A DNA stretch of 41,355 nucleotides from Chloroflexota bacterium (GTDB lineage: Bacteria > Chloroflexota > Anaerolineae > Anaerolineales > UBA4823). Numbering within the stretch: position 1 is the first letter of the stretch; the number at the start of each line of letters is the position of its first letter. Where the stretch lies: assembly GCA_023395675.1 (NCBI GenBank), contig JAEWYL010000197.1:1-41355 (forward strand). Reading direction: 5' to 3'. The notes under the pieces are model-generated. The model did not search any database and was not told where the DNA came from. It saw only the letters and a program-made list of their open reading frames with translations. Both the position numbers and the translations under genes were made by a program. This document shows positions 16,232 through 24,047 of this stretch, one piece after another.

Positions 16232-16843
16232 ATGGCCCTGCCCTGGCCGCTTCCACCTGGCGCCGGCGACCTGGCCTGGGAAAGAAGCTGGGCCCCGTAC
16301 GATCCGCCCACCTACCGGGCCGTGCTGGACTTGATCCGGCCTGAGGACGTGGTGCTGGAGATCGGAGCGGGCGATCTGCGCCTGGCAAAGCTGATCGCCC
16401 GGGCTGCGCGCCGGGTATACGCCATCGAAATGCAGCCCGCGCTGCTGGAGCAGGCGGCCTCCCCGGGCCAGGCGCCCCTACCGGGCGGCCTGCAGGTGAT
16501 CTGCGCCGACGCGCTGGCTTTTCCCTTCCCGCCGGGCATCACAACCGCCGTGCTGTTGATGCGACACTGCACTCATTTTCGGTTCTATGCGGAGAAATTA
16601 CGCGCGGCCGGCTGTGAGCGGCTGATCACCAACGCCCGCTGGAAAATGGGCGTCGAGCAGGTACACCTGTCTGCCCCACGGCTTGCTTACCGGGATGTTA
16701 AAATGGGTTGGTACGCTTGTTGGTGCGGTTCCGCGAGCTTCAAACCGGGTCAGCCGGACGAGTTCACGGAGGAGCTGGACCGGATCACCCATGAAGTGTC
16801 TGACTGTCCGGTCTGCCGGGCCGAAAAACCGGCGAAAAATTAA
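16232..16843 (+). CDS. Class I SAM-dependent methyltransferase-like protein
   Basis: 203 residues. VLEIGAGDLRLAKLIA (motif I), VYAIEMQPALLEQA (motif II, with Glu for ribose) and CADALAFPFP (motif III) give a Rossmann methyltransferase fold close to the rRNA adenine dimethylase branch. The NPPY/DPPY-type catalytic motif of base methylases is missing: the corresponding stretch is LLMRHCTHFRFY. The C-terminus has four cysteines in WYACWCG and DCPVCRAEK that could bind a metal. It sits between the small membrane protein and glpA. The substrate is unknown, and the cysteine pairs may mean a redox or metal-linked role. Confidence 0.65.
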   Translation: MALPWPLPPGAGDLAWERSWAPYDPPTYRAVLDLIRPEDVVLEIGAGDLRLAKLIARAARRVYAIEMQPALLEQAASPGQAPLPGGLQVICADALAFPFPPGITTAVLLMRHCTHFRFYAEKLRAAGCERLITNARWKMGVEQVHLSAPRLAYRDVKMGWYACWCGSASFKPGQPDEFTEELDRITHEVSDCPVCRAEKPAKN

Positions 16844-16872
16844 CACCCTACGACGAACAGGAGTAGTCATCT

Positions 16873-18039
16873 ATGAGCAAACCCCATGCAATCATAATCG
16901 GAGCCGGCTTCACCGGGGTGGCGACAGCCCATGATCTGGCCCTGAGGGGGTTCGATGTAACCGTGATCGAGCGCGGCGACATTTGTAACGGCACCTCCGG
17001 CCGCACTCACGGCTTGCTGCACAGCGGCGGTCGCTACTGCGTCGGCGACCAGGAATCGGCCATCGAATGTATTGACGAGAACACGATCCTGCGCAAAATC
17101 GTGCCCCAGGCCATCGAGCCCAACGGGGGCCTGTTTGTGGCCCTCAACGACAGCGATATGGCTTACGCGGGGACCTTTATCAGCGGCTGCGAGGCCTGCC
17201 ATATCCCCTACGAGCAGCTCACCCGAGACCAGGCCCTGAAGCTGGAGCCTTACCTGAACCCGGACCTGCAGGCCGCCATCTGGATCCCGGACGGCACCTT
17301 CGATCCCCTGCGGCTGGCGCTGGCCTTCGCCGCCACGGCGAAATCGAACGGGGCCCGCTTCCGCCTCTACACCGAAGTGGAGGAGCTGATTGTGGACGGC
17401 CAGACCAACGCGGTGGGCGTGAAAATCTGGGACCGCAAGAACAACGCCCGCAGCGAGGTGCGGGGGGACATCATCGTCAGCGCCACCGGCGCCTGGGCCG
17501 GTGAGATCGCCGCCATGGCCGGGGCTGAAGTGCCCATCAAGCCCACCCCCGGCGTGATGGTGGCCTTCGACAAGCGCCTGACCCAACGGGCCATCAACCG
17601 CCTGAACAAACCCGGCGACGGCGACATCCTCGTCCCGCAGCGGCGCATGCTGGTGGTCGGCACCACCTCCTTTGACGTCGAAGACCCGGACTACGTCCCC
17701 GTGACCGAGGACCAGGTGCAGCTCATGCTGGAGCGCGCCCGGGAGCTGGTCCCCGGCCTGCAGTACGCCCGCATGCGCGGCAGCTTCATGGCCACCCGCC
17801 CCCTGATCGGCGCCGGCACGGGCCGCAGCATGGCGCGCACCTTTAAATGCTTCGATCACAAGGAAACCGACGGCATTAATTGTTTTGTCACCATCACCGG
17901 CGGAAAAGCCACCACCCTGCGGGCGATGGCGGAGCGCACTGCCGACGTGGTCTGCGAAAAGATGTCGGTGACCACGCCCTGCGTGACCAAGGAGCTGCCG
18001 CTGCGCTCTTTCCGCGATTACTATAAACTTCCAAATTAA
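16873..18039 (+). CDS. glpA: Glycerol-3-phosphate dehydrogenase subunit A, short form lacking the C-terminal Fe-S domain
   Basis: A 388-residue FAD-dependent DAO-fold protein oxidising sn-glycerol 3-phosphate to dihydroxyacetone phosphate. The dinucleotide site is IIIGAGFTGVATA. The rest follows E. coli GlpA block for block: GRTHGLLHSGGRY, EPNGGLFVAL, PDGTFDPLRLA, SATGAWAG, GDILVPQ, VGTTSF, RPLIG and FVTITGGKATT. E. coli GlpA has 542 residues; the missing 150 are the Cys-rich BFD-like domain that hands electrons to GlpB/GlpC. Neither glpB nor glpC is present. Instead SdhB-, SdhC- and SdhD-like genes follow at once (11 bp to the first), so electrons probably leave through them. GAACAGGAG precedes the ATG. 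Confidence 0.88.
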   Translation: MSKPHAIIIGAGFTGVATAHDLALRGFDVTVIERGDICNGTSGRTHGLLHSGGRYCVGDQESAIECIDENTILRKIVPQAIEPNGGLFVALNDSDMAYAGTFISGCEACHIPYEQLTRDQALKLEPYLNPDLQAAIWIPDGTFDPLRLALAFAATAKSNGARFRLYTEVEELIVDGQTNAVGVKIWDRKNNARSEVRGDIIVSATGAWAGEIAAMAGAEVPIKPTPGVMVAFDKRLTQRAINRLNKPGDGDILVPQRRMLVVGTTSFDVEDPDYVPVTEDQVQLMLERARELVPGLQYARMRGSFMATRPLIGAGTGRSMARTFKCFDHKETDGINCFVTITGGKATTLRAMAERTADVVCEKMSVTTPCVTKELPLRSFRDYYKLPN

Positions 18040-18050
18040 AGGGTGTTTCA

Positions 18051-18818
18051 ATGGATAACACAAAATGGAAAGTCACCTTTGAGGTATACCGGCAGAAGGG
18101 GGATGAAGCGCCCTATTACGAACGGTTCGAGCTGGAGGTAGACCCGGACGAATACGTGCTGGACGGCGTCGAGCGCATCTGGGCCTTCCACGACCGCTCG
18201 CTGGCCTTCCGCCACGCCTGCCACCATTCCACCTGCGGCGCCTGCGGGATGCGGGTGAACGGGGTGGAGAAGCTGACCTGCATCACCCCCATGCGTGAGG
18301 TGACCCAGAACGGCGGGGTCGTGCGCGTGGAACCCATGCGGAATTTCCCGGTGGTGAGCGACCTGGTGGTGGATATGACGGACTTTTACAGCCGCATGGA
18401 GGCCGCCGGCCACCGCTCGGTGCTCCCCATCGAGGAAGCGGAGATGGAGCCGGAGGAGACCACCGTCCAGTTCGCGAAGAGCGATCAGGACTACCTGCGC
18501 CTGTCGGACTGCATCGAGTGCGGGCTGTGCATCAGCGCCTGCCCCATCGCCACCACCACCCCGGCCTACCTGGGCCCGGCGGTGCTGGCCGGCGCCCACC
18601 AGCACGGCCTGGCGAACAACCCCGACCTGCTGAGCCTGGTGGACACCGAGGACGGCGTCTGGCGCTGCCACAGCGCCTTCGAATGCACGGCGGCCTGCCC
18701 CTCCAACGTGGAGCCCGCCTGGAGGATCATGGAGCTGCGCAAACAGGTGATCCGCGAGCGCATTAAGAATTTCTTTCGCCCTTCCTCGCGAAAGGCAGTA
18801 AAGGAAGTGAACGCATGA
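18051..18818 (+). CDS. SdhB/FrdB-like iron-sulfur subunit, predicted GlpA electron acceptor
   Basis: 255 residues with the complete three-cluster signature of succinate dehydrogenase/fumarate reductase B subunits. The [2Fe-2S] ligands are Cys57, Cys62, Cys65 and Cys77. The [4Fe-4S] ligands are Cys154, Cys157, Cys160 and Cys164 in DCIECGLCISACP. The [3Fe-4S] ligands are Cys206, Cys212 and Cys216 (CHSAFECTAACPSNVEP). No SdhA gene is present; the only flavoprotein in the cluster is the upstream short GlpA. I infer that this protein docks to GlpA and carries electrons to the membrane subunits. Its stop overlaps the next start (ATGA). Confidence 0.9.
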   Translation: MDNTKWKVTFEVYRQKGDEAPYYERFELEVDPDEYVLDGVERIWAFHDRSLAFRHACHHSTCGACGMRVNGVEKLTCITPMREVTQNGGVVRVEPMRNFPVVSDLVVDMTDFYSRMEAAGHRSVLPIEEAEMEPEETTVQFAKSDQDYLRLSDCIECGLCISACPIATTTPAYLGPAVLAGAHQHGLANNPDLLSLVDTEDGVWRCHSAFECTAACPSNVEPAWRIMELRKQVIRERIKNFFRPSSRKAVKEVNA

Positions 18819-19207
18819 ACCGGTCATCCAACCACCCCACTCCTGGAAATCTCTGGAAATGGTTCGATCCGCGCCGCCGCCAGGTGGGCACCTGGGGGTT
18901 CGTGCTCAACCGGGTCACCGCCCTGGGCCTGACCCTCTACCTGTATCTCCACCTGATCGTGCTGGGGCAGCTGGCGCGCGGCCCGGAGGCCTACGACGGC
19001 TTCCTGGAGACCCTGCACCACCCCGTGTTCATCTTCGGCGAATGGCTGGTGGTGATCGCCGGCCTGATCCACGGGCTGAACGGGGTGCGCATCGCCCTGA
19101 CCAGCTTTGGCGTCGGCGTCCCCCGGCAGCGGGCGGTGCTGGTGATCCTGCTGGTGGTCTCGATCATCGGGGGGCTGATCTTCGCCGTGCGCATGTTCAC
19201 CGCCTGA
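18815..19207 (+). CDS. SdhC-like membrane cytochrome b subunit
   Basis: 130 residues, three predicted helices (about 28-48, 69-90 and 107-127). NRVTALGLTLYLYLHL resembles the HRxTG-type quinone/heme helix of SdhC, and GLIHGLNGVRIAL matches the H-x3-G-(I/V)-R block whose His ligates heme b. The start overlaps the Fe-S subunit stop by 4 bp. As part of a membrane anchor it would pass electrons from the Fe-S subunit to menaquinone or ubiquinone. Sequence alone does not show how many hemes are bound. Confidence 0.8.
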   Translation: MNRSSNHPTPGNLWKWFDPRRRQVGTWGFVLNRVTALGLTLYLYLHLIVLGQLARGPEAYDGFLETLHHPVFIFGEWLVVIAGLIHGLNGVRIALTSFGVGVPRQRAVLVILLVVSIIGGLIFAVRMFTA

Positions 19208-19271
19208 GCGCGCCTGCCGCCTCTGTATGCTCTTTGCTTAACGGATATTTCGTTGATGAAGGATGGATAAT

Positions 19272-19652
19272 ATGATCGCTACCCGATCTGCCCCAAAATC
19301 CAGGGAAGGCGCCTGGCTGTGGCTGTTTAAAATTGTCTCCGGCCTGCTGATCCTGGTTGTTCTCATGATCCACCTGGTTGTGAACCATTTCCTGGGCGAA
19401 CAGGCCCTGCTGACCTACGCAGACGTGATCGCCTACTTCTCGAACCCTATCGTGCCGGTCATGGAGCTCTTCTTCCTGGTGTTCGTGGTCACGCACTCTC
19501 TGGTCGGCCTGCGCAGCATCATCCTGGACCTGAAACCTTCGGACGGCGTGTTGAAAGCGGTGGACGGCGTGCTGGTCCTGGGCGGCGCGGCCGCCGTCGT
19601 GTACGGCTTCTGGCTGATGTTCGCGATCTTGAGAAACGGCGGCCTGCTCTGA
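19272..19652 (+). CDS. SdhD-like membrane anchor subunit
   Basis: 126 residues from the ATG at 19272, chosen because GAAGG lies 9 bases upstream; the ATG at 19263 has no spacing. Three helices are predicted. His residues in helix 1 (LVVLMIHLVVNHF) and helix 2 (FVVTHSLVGLRSI) are placed like heme ligands of SdhD/SdhC proteins. It follows the SdhC-like gene by 64 bp and precedes the dhaM fusion by 19 bp. With the previous subunits it forms the presumed membrane half of the GlpA complex. Confidence 0.78.
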   Translation: MIATRSAPKSREGAWLWLFKIVSGLLILVVLMIHLVVNHFLGEQALLTYADVIAYFSNPIVPVMELFFLVFVVTHSLVGLRSIILDLKPSDGVLKAVDGVLVLGGAAAVVYGFWLMFAILRNGGLL

Positions 19653-19671
19653 CGGAAGGGGGTGTGCGCCC

Positions 19672-22182
19672 ATGATCGGCCTGGTCATCGTATCCCACAG
19701 CCGGGCGCTGGCTGAAGCGCTGGTTGGGTTGGTCGGTCAGGTGAGCCAGCAGGAAGTGCCTATCGCCATCGCCGCCGGGGTCGGGCCGGAACGGGAAGAA
19801 TTCGGCACCGACGCGGTGGAGATCAGCGAGGCCATCCAATCGGTTGACTCTCCGGAGGGCGTGCTGGTCCTGATGGACCTGGGCAGCGCGGTGATGAGCG
19901 CCGAGATGGCGCTGGAGCTGCTCCCGGAAGAGACCCGTTCCCACGTGCACTTTTGCGCCGCGCCCCTGATCGAGGGCGCCATCGCCGCCGCGGTGCAGGC
20001 GGGCCTGGGCAGCGACCTGGAGAGCGCCTGCCGCGAGGCCGAGGAGGCCCTGCTGCCGAAGCGCGAGCATTTCGGCGAGAATTCGGGCAGCCCCGCGGCC
20101 CCCGTCCAGCAGGGCGGGCCGGAGATGGTCCCCGCCGGGGCCCGCAGCCTCACCCTGGAGCTGAGGAACCCGCACGGCCTGCACGCCCGGCCTGCGGCTC
20201 GCTTCGTGCAGACCGCAGCCTCCTTCAAAGCGGAGGTGCAGGTCTCGAACCTCAGCTCGGGTAAGGGCCCGGTCTCGGCCAGGAGCCTGAACTCCCTGGC
20301 GACCCTGGGCGCGCTGCACGGGCACCGCATCCAGGTAAACGCCAGCGGGCCGGAGGCCGGCCAGGCGCTGCAGGCCCTGCAGAACCTGGTGGAGAGCAAT
20401 TTCGGCGAGGACGAGGCGGAAGCGTCGCGCCCGGCCCCAACCACCCCGGCGCCGCCCGCCTCCGCGGCCGGCGGGCAGCAGGCGGTGCCCATCTCGGAAG
20501 GGGTGGCCCTGGGGCCGCTCTTCCGCTACCAGCCCGCGGCCCCCACCATCCCCCTGGCAAAAACCAGCGACCCGGCGAAAGAGTGGGAGCGCCTGCAGGC
20601 GGCCCTGGAGAGCACGCGCCGCGCCATCCGCGCCCGCCTGGGGCAGATGCGCCTGGCCGTGGGCGAGGCTGACGCCGCCATCTTCGAGGCCCACCTGCTG
20701 ATCCTGGAGGACCCGGACCTGCTGGAGGCGGTGCGGGGCAGGATTTTCACCGCCTCCGAGAATGCAGCCGCCGCCTGGAACAGCAGTATCCAGGCGCTGG
20801 CGGGCCAGTACCAGGTCCTGGAGGACCCCTACCTGCAGGCGCGGGCGGTGGACGTGCTCGACGTCGGGCGGCAGGTGCTCTTCGCCCTGGCGGGAAACAG
20901 CCTGCCGGCCTCGATCTCCCTTCCGGGGCCGGTGGTGCTCTACGCCCAGGACCTGACCCCCACCGAAACGACCCAGCTCGACCTGAGCCAGGTGCTCGCC
21001 CTGGCCCTGGCCGCAGGCGGCCCCACCTCGCACAGCGCCATCCTGGCGCGCGCCATGGGCATCCCGGCGGTCTCCGGGGTCGGGCCGGAATTCCAGCGCC
21101 TGCCGCCAGGCGCCCTGGTGGGGGTGGACGGCTTCAGCGGCCGGGTGTGGGTGGAGCCGGAGGAGAGCGTGCAGGCCGAACTGAACCAGCGGCGCGAGGC
21201 CTGGCTGCAGGAGCAGCAGCGCCTGCGCAAAGCGGGTCAGGCGCCGGCCGTCACCCGCGACGGGCTGCGGGTGGAGATCGCCGCCAACGTGGGCAGCCTG
21301 CTGGACGCCCGCCTGGCGCTGGAAAACGGGGCGGAGGCCATCGGCCTGCTGCGCACCGAGTTCCTCTACCTCACCCGCAGCACGCCCCCCAGCGAGGCCG
21401 AGCAGGTGGAGTCCCTGCGCCAGATCGGCGAGGTGATGGGCGACCGCCCGGTGATCGTGCGCACCCTGGACGTGGGCGGCGATAAACCCCTGCCCTACAT
21501 CCAGGCGCCGCCGGAGGCGAACCCCTTCCTGGGGGTGCGCGCCCTGCGCCTCTCCCTGCGTAACCCCGAACTCTTCCTGACCCAACTGCGGGCCCTGCTG
21601 CGGGCGGGCGATGGGCTGAACTTCAAGGTGATGTTCCCCATGGTGGCGAACCTGGACGAGGTGCTGCAGGCGAAGAGCCGGCTGGAAGAGGCCCACCGCG
21701 CCCTCGAGGCGGAACAGATCCCCCACCTGTGGCCGATCGAGACCGGCATCATGGTCGAGATCCCCTCCGCCGCCCTGCTGAGCGAGAGCCTGGCCCCGCA
21801 CGTGGATTTCTTCAGCATCGGCACCAACGACCTGACCCAGTACACCCTGGCCGCCGAGCGCGGCAACCCCGAGCTGGCCGCGCTGCAGGACGCCTTCCAC
21901 CCGGCGGTGCTGAACCTGATCGCGCAGGTGTGCGAGGCCGCCGCCCGGCATGGGAAATGGGTGGGCATCTGCGGCGAGCTGGCGGGAGACCCCCAGGCGG
22001 CCCCGGCGCTGGTCGGGCTGGGCGTGAAAGAGCTGAGCATGAACCCCGCCGGCATCCCCCGCGTGAAAGAGGCCATCCGCGCCCTGGACGCCGGGGAGGC
22101 CGGCCGCCTGGCGCGGGAGGCGCTGCAGGCCAGCAGTCCCGCCGCCGCCCGGGAGATCGCCGCCCGGCTGCAGGCAGGATAA
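19672..22182 (+). CDS. dhaM: DhaM-HPr-Enzyme I fusion, PEP phosphorelay for dihydroxyacetone kinase
   Basis: 836 residues. The EIIA-Man-like DhaM domain (1-130) has phospho-His9 in IVSHSRALAEAL. An HPr domain (about 158-245) has His171 in NPHGLHARPAARF. A full Enzyme I (about 258-836) has His454 in GGPTSHSAILARAMG, and the PEP-binding barrel carries LLRTEFLY, RTLDVGGDKPLPY, SIGTNDLTQY and GICGELAGD. E. coli DhaM (472 residues) keeps only the start of Enzyme I and needs general PTS proteins; here the whole chain PEP to EI to HPr to DhaM is in one polypeptide. It is the last gene of the operon, before a strong terminator. The linker between the first two domains is Pro/Ala/Gly-rich. Confidence 0.95.
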   Translation: MIGLVIVSHSRALAEALVGLVGQVSQQEVPIAIAAGVGPEREEFGTDAVEISEAIQSVDSPEGVLVLMDLGSAVMSAEMALELLPEETRSHVHFCAAPLIEGAIAAAVQAGLGSDLESACREAEEALLPKREHFGENSGSPAAPVQQGGPEMVPAGARSLTLELRNPHGLHARPAARFVQTAASFKAEVQVSNLSSGKGPVSARSLNSLATLGALHGHRIQVNASGPEAGQALQALQNLVESNFGEDEAEASRPAPTTPAPPASAAGGQQAVPISEGVALGPLFRYQPAAPTIPLAKTSDPAKEWERLQAALESTRRAIRARLGQMRLAVGEADAAIFEAHLLILEDPDLLEAVRGRIFTASENAAAAWNSSIQALAGQYQVLEDPYLQARAVDVLDVGRQVLFALAGNSLPASISLPGPVVLYAQDLTPTETTQLDLSQVLALALAAGGPTSHSAILARAMGIPAVSGVGPEFQRLPPGALVGVDGFSGRVWVEPEESVQAELNQRREAWLQEQQRLRKAGQAPAVTRDGLRVEIAANVGSLLDARLALENGAEAIGLLRTEFLYLTRSTPPSEAEQVESLRQIGEVMGDRPVIVRTLDVGGDKPLPYIQAPPEANPFLGVRALRLSLRNPELFLTQLRALLRAGDGLNFKVMFPMVANLDEVLQAKSRLEEAHRALEAEQIPHLWPIETGIMVEIPSAALLSESLAPHVDFFSIGTNDLTQYTLAAERGNPELAALQDAFHPAVLNLIAQVCEAAARHGKWVGICGELAGDPQAAPALVGLGVKELSMNPAGIPRVKEAIRALDAGEAGRLAREALQASSPAAAREIAARLQAG

Positions 22183-22191
22183 AGGCTTTTC

Positions 22192-22226
22192 GAAGGAGCG
22201 CGGCGCAGCCGCGCTCCTTCTTTTTT
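22192..22226 (+). terminator. Strong intrinsic terminator of the glycerol operon
   Basis: GAAGGAGCGCGGC (22192-22204) pairs perfectly with GCCGCGCTCCTTC (22208-22220) over a 3-nt loop and is followed by six T (22221-22226). It begins nine bases after the dhaM stop. Confidence 0.95.
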
Positions 22227-22231
22227 GAAAC

Positions 22232-22270
22232 AGAAAGAGTGGGCTCCGCAGAGCGGAGCACACTCTTTCT
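22232..22270. terminator. Second hairpin after the glycerol operon
   Basis: AGAAAGAGTG-GGCTCCGC and GCGGAGC-ACACTCTTTCT pair with a 3-nt AGA loop (22250-22252) and one internal mismatch. CTTTC follows on the plus strand. It is probably a backup terminator insulating the next promoter, which starts 13 bp later. Confidence 0.7.
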
Positions 22271-22282
22271 CTTTCAATATCC

Positions 22283-22311
22283 TTGCCGTTAGAACAAATG
22301 AGCTATATAAT
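22283..22311 (+). promoter_or_regulatory. Promoter of the wHTH-TM-C39-like gene
   Basis: TTGCCG (22283-22288) and a perfect TATAAT (22306-22311) are spaced by 17 bp. The expected start, near 22318, leaves only about 10 nt before the ATG at 22328. Confidence 0.65.
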
Positions 22312-22327
22312 AAGCCTTTAGAGGCTT

Positions 22328-23401
22328 ATGAACACCACTTCCTCTCTCACCACCCTTGACCTGGCCTACTCGGTGCTGGTCGAAATGGACTGCCCCCTCT
22401 CGGCGGAGGAGATCGCTATGGTCGCCGGGGAGGCGGGCTATGCGGTCAGCCCGGACGAGATCTGCGGCGAGCTCGACGATTACATCGAGCTCTGCGGGCC
22501 GGAGGCGACCATCGTCCAGTTCCGCCGGGGCGAGTACGGGCTGCTCGAGCATCTCTACCCGGAGAAGCCGGCGCGGGCGGGGCTCTCCTATCTGAGCATC
22601 TTCGTCGCCATCGCGCTGGCCGTGGTGGGGCTGCTGCTCTTCAACACGCTGCTGCGCGCCCTGCCGGCGCAGCGGGCGGGGGAACCGGCCCCGCGGGTGG
22701 AGCAGCCGCAGGTTGAGAGCCGGCCCGAGGCAGCCGCGCCGCCCGCCGCACCGCTGGACCTCTCCTGGTGGCAGGCGAACGCCGTCAACCAGCTCAACGC
22801 CGAGACGCAGCGCATCGCCCTGCGCTTTCTGTCCAACAGCTACAACACCTGCGGCCCCGCCGTCCTGGCGGTGATGGCGAACCACCTGCGCGACCGCGCC
22901 GGGCTGGCGGCGGAGCGCGTGACCGCGGGCGAGATCATCAAAGCCGCGCGCAACAAGCTGGGCTTCTTTATCCCGCCCTACAACAGCGGGCTGCTGGATT
23001 TCAAAGGGCTGCGCTCCATCGGCGGGCTTTTCGGCCTGGTGCAGACCTACCCCGAGGGCCGCTCGCTGATGTCGCTGGAAGACCTGCTGGACCGCGTGCG
23101 GGCGGGCGAGGCGGCCATCCTGGGCATGCGCTACCACTACCAGGGGCCCGACCGCCTCTACCTGCCGGCGGGCGGGAGCGGCACCTACAACCATTTCGTG
23201 ATCCTGATCGAGGCGCTGGAGCAGGACGGGGAGACTCTGCTGCGGGTGTTCAACCCCCACCCGGGCTACTACCTGAGCGACGACGCCCAGGCCGCCCCGG
23301 TGCTGATGAGTCTGGAGGAGTTCACCGCCTCCTGGGCCCTGAACGACGGCTCGGAATACGCCGGCCTGGGCCACGCCGCCTTCTACAGCCTGGCGCCGTG
23401 A
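22328..23401 (+). CDS. Winged-helix / transmembrane / C39-like cysteine peptidase protein
   Basis: 357 residues in three parts. Residues 8-76 form a cytoplasmic winged-helix-like domain resembling HARE-HTH (TLDLAYSVLVEMDCPLSAEE, ending in FRRGEYGLLEH). One transmembrane helix (about 86-110) is followed by a Pro/Ala/Glu-rich linker (113-143). The outer domain resembles papain-fold C39/C39-like peptidases: Cys175 in SYNTCGPAVLAVM, His289 in GTYNHFVILIEAL, and FNPHPGYY (308-315), where the family usually has the Asp-Pro triad motif, so the third catalytic residue may be altered. It is a single-gene unit between terminators. A one-step sensor linking an external peptide substrate to an internal wHTH is possible but inferred. 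Confidence 0.7.
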   Translation: MNTTSSLTTLDLAYSVLVEMDCPLSAEEIAMVAGEAGYAVSPDEICGELDDYIELCGPEATIVQFRRGEYGLLEHLYPEKPARAGLSYLSIFVAIALAVVGLLLFNTLLRALPAQRAGEPAPRVEQPQVESRPEAAAPPAAPLDLSWWQANAVNQLNAETQRIALRFLSNSYNTCGPAVLAVMANHLRDRAGLAAERVTAGEIIKAARNKLGFFIPPYNSGLLDFKGLRSIGGLFGLVQTYPEGRSLMSLEDLLDRVRAGEAAILGMRYHYQGPDRLYLPAGGSGTYNHFVILIEALEQDGETLLRVFNPHPGYYLSDDAQAAPVLMSLEEFTASWALNDGSEYAGLGHAAFYSLAP

Positions 23402-24047
23402 GGGCGAGGGAAGCCTGGGCTTTCGCAAGGACCTCAGGCTGCAACGGCCGCCAGTAGACCCTAAGAACCTATCCCAAAAATATATATTATGTTGTGATGT
23501 GGGGCTACGCCCCCCATCACAACAACATACCTTTTTTCGGATAGGGACTAAAGGTCTCCAAGACCTTTTGAATATTGACAAACCAAACCGGTGATAAGAG
23601 AATGGAAACCCTAATGGTCGCCGCAGGGACCTGGACTGAAAAGGGACCTGAAGGCGACCTTGAGGGTTCTGATTGCTCCCGATTCTGAAATTCAAAATGG
23701 ATCAGGGTCGTTTTTCCGGGGTGCAAGGCGCCAGGGGGGCGGTTCGCATCTCGGTCAATATGCCCCCCAGGTTCCAGGCGCTTTCACGGCAGCCAGGAGC
23801 CCGGTGGTGCGAGCAAAGGTTTCTCACCGGGCTTTGCGTCCTGGCGAGAGCTTCCATTCACGCCAGCAGAACGTCGAGCCGTTTTCCAGGATAACAGCGG
23901 TTTTTCCATCCGAAACCCCGCCGCTATTTTGCGTCTTTTTTCCCTTTTCCCCGTCTTAAAGAGCAAGAAACGTTATACTATTCAGGATCTCGTGCAGGCG
24001 CAGGCTGCGGCCCGCGCCCTGGGATCCCTCAGCAACAGGAGTGGAAA
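23402..24047. other. Intergenic region with repeats before arsM
   Basis: No gene is credible here. The region contains MITE-like copy 3 (23464-23546), a short hairpin AAAGGTCT/AGACCTTT (23550-23568), and an imperfect 16-bp inverted repeat, AACCCTAATGGTCGCC (23607-23622) against GGCGACCTTGAGGGTT (23653-23668). A half-site GGTGCAAGGCGCC near 23720 matches the right-end repeat family. A TATACT at 23974-23979 is a possible -10 for arsM, without a clear -35. Confidence 0.5.
23464..23546. repeat. MITE-like palindromic repeat, copy 3
   Basis: This is the best-preserved copy. The core is GTTGTGATG-TGGGGCTACGCCCCC-CATCACAAC (23491-23523). The outer arms are CCTATCCCAAAAA (23468-23480) and TTTTTTCGGATAGG (23531-23544). 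The whole 80 bp is an imperfect palindrome and no coding capacity is seen, which fits a non-autonomous mobile or REP-type element. Confidence 0.75.

Noticed and set aside
18051..19652. Ordinary succinate dehydrogenase operon
   Set aside because: No SdhA flavoprotein gene is present and the module lies within a glycerol operon next to a short GlpA.
19519..22263. 914-codon minus-strand frame opposite dhaM
   Set aside because: It mirrors the codon periodicity of the DhaM-HPr-EI gene and shows no recognisable motif.
23660..23959. Plus-strand frame before arsM as a small gene
   Set aside because: No ribosome site, odd composition, and it runs through repeat-like sequence and the presumed promoter.
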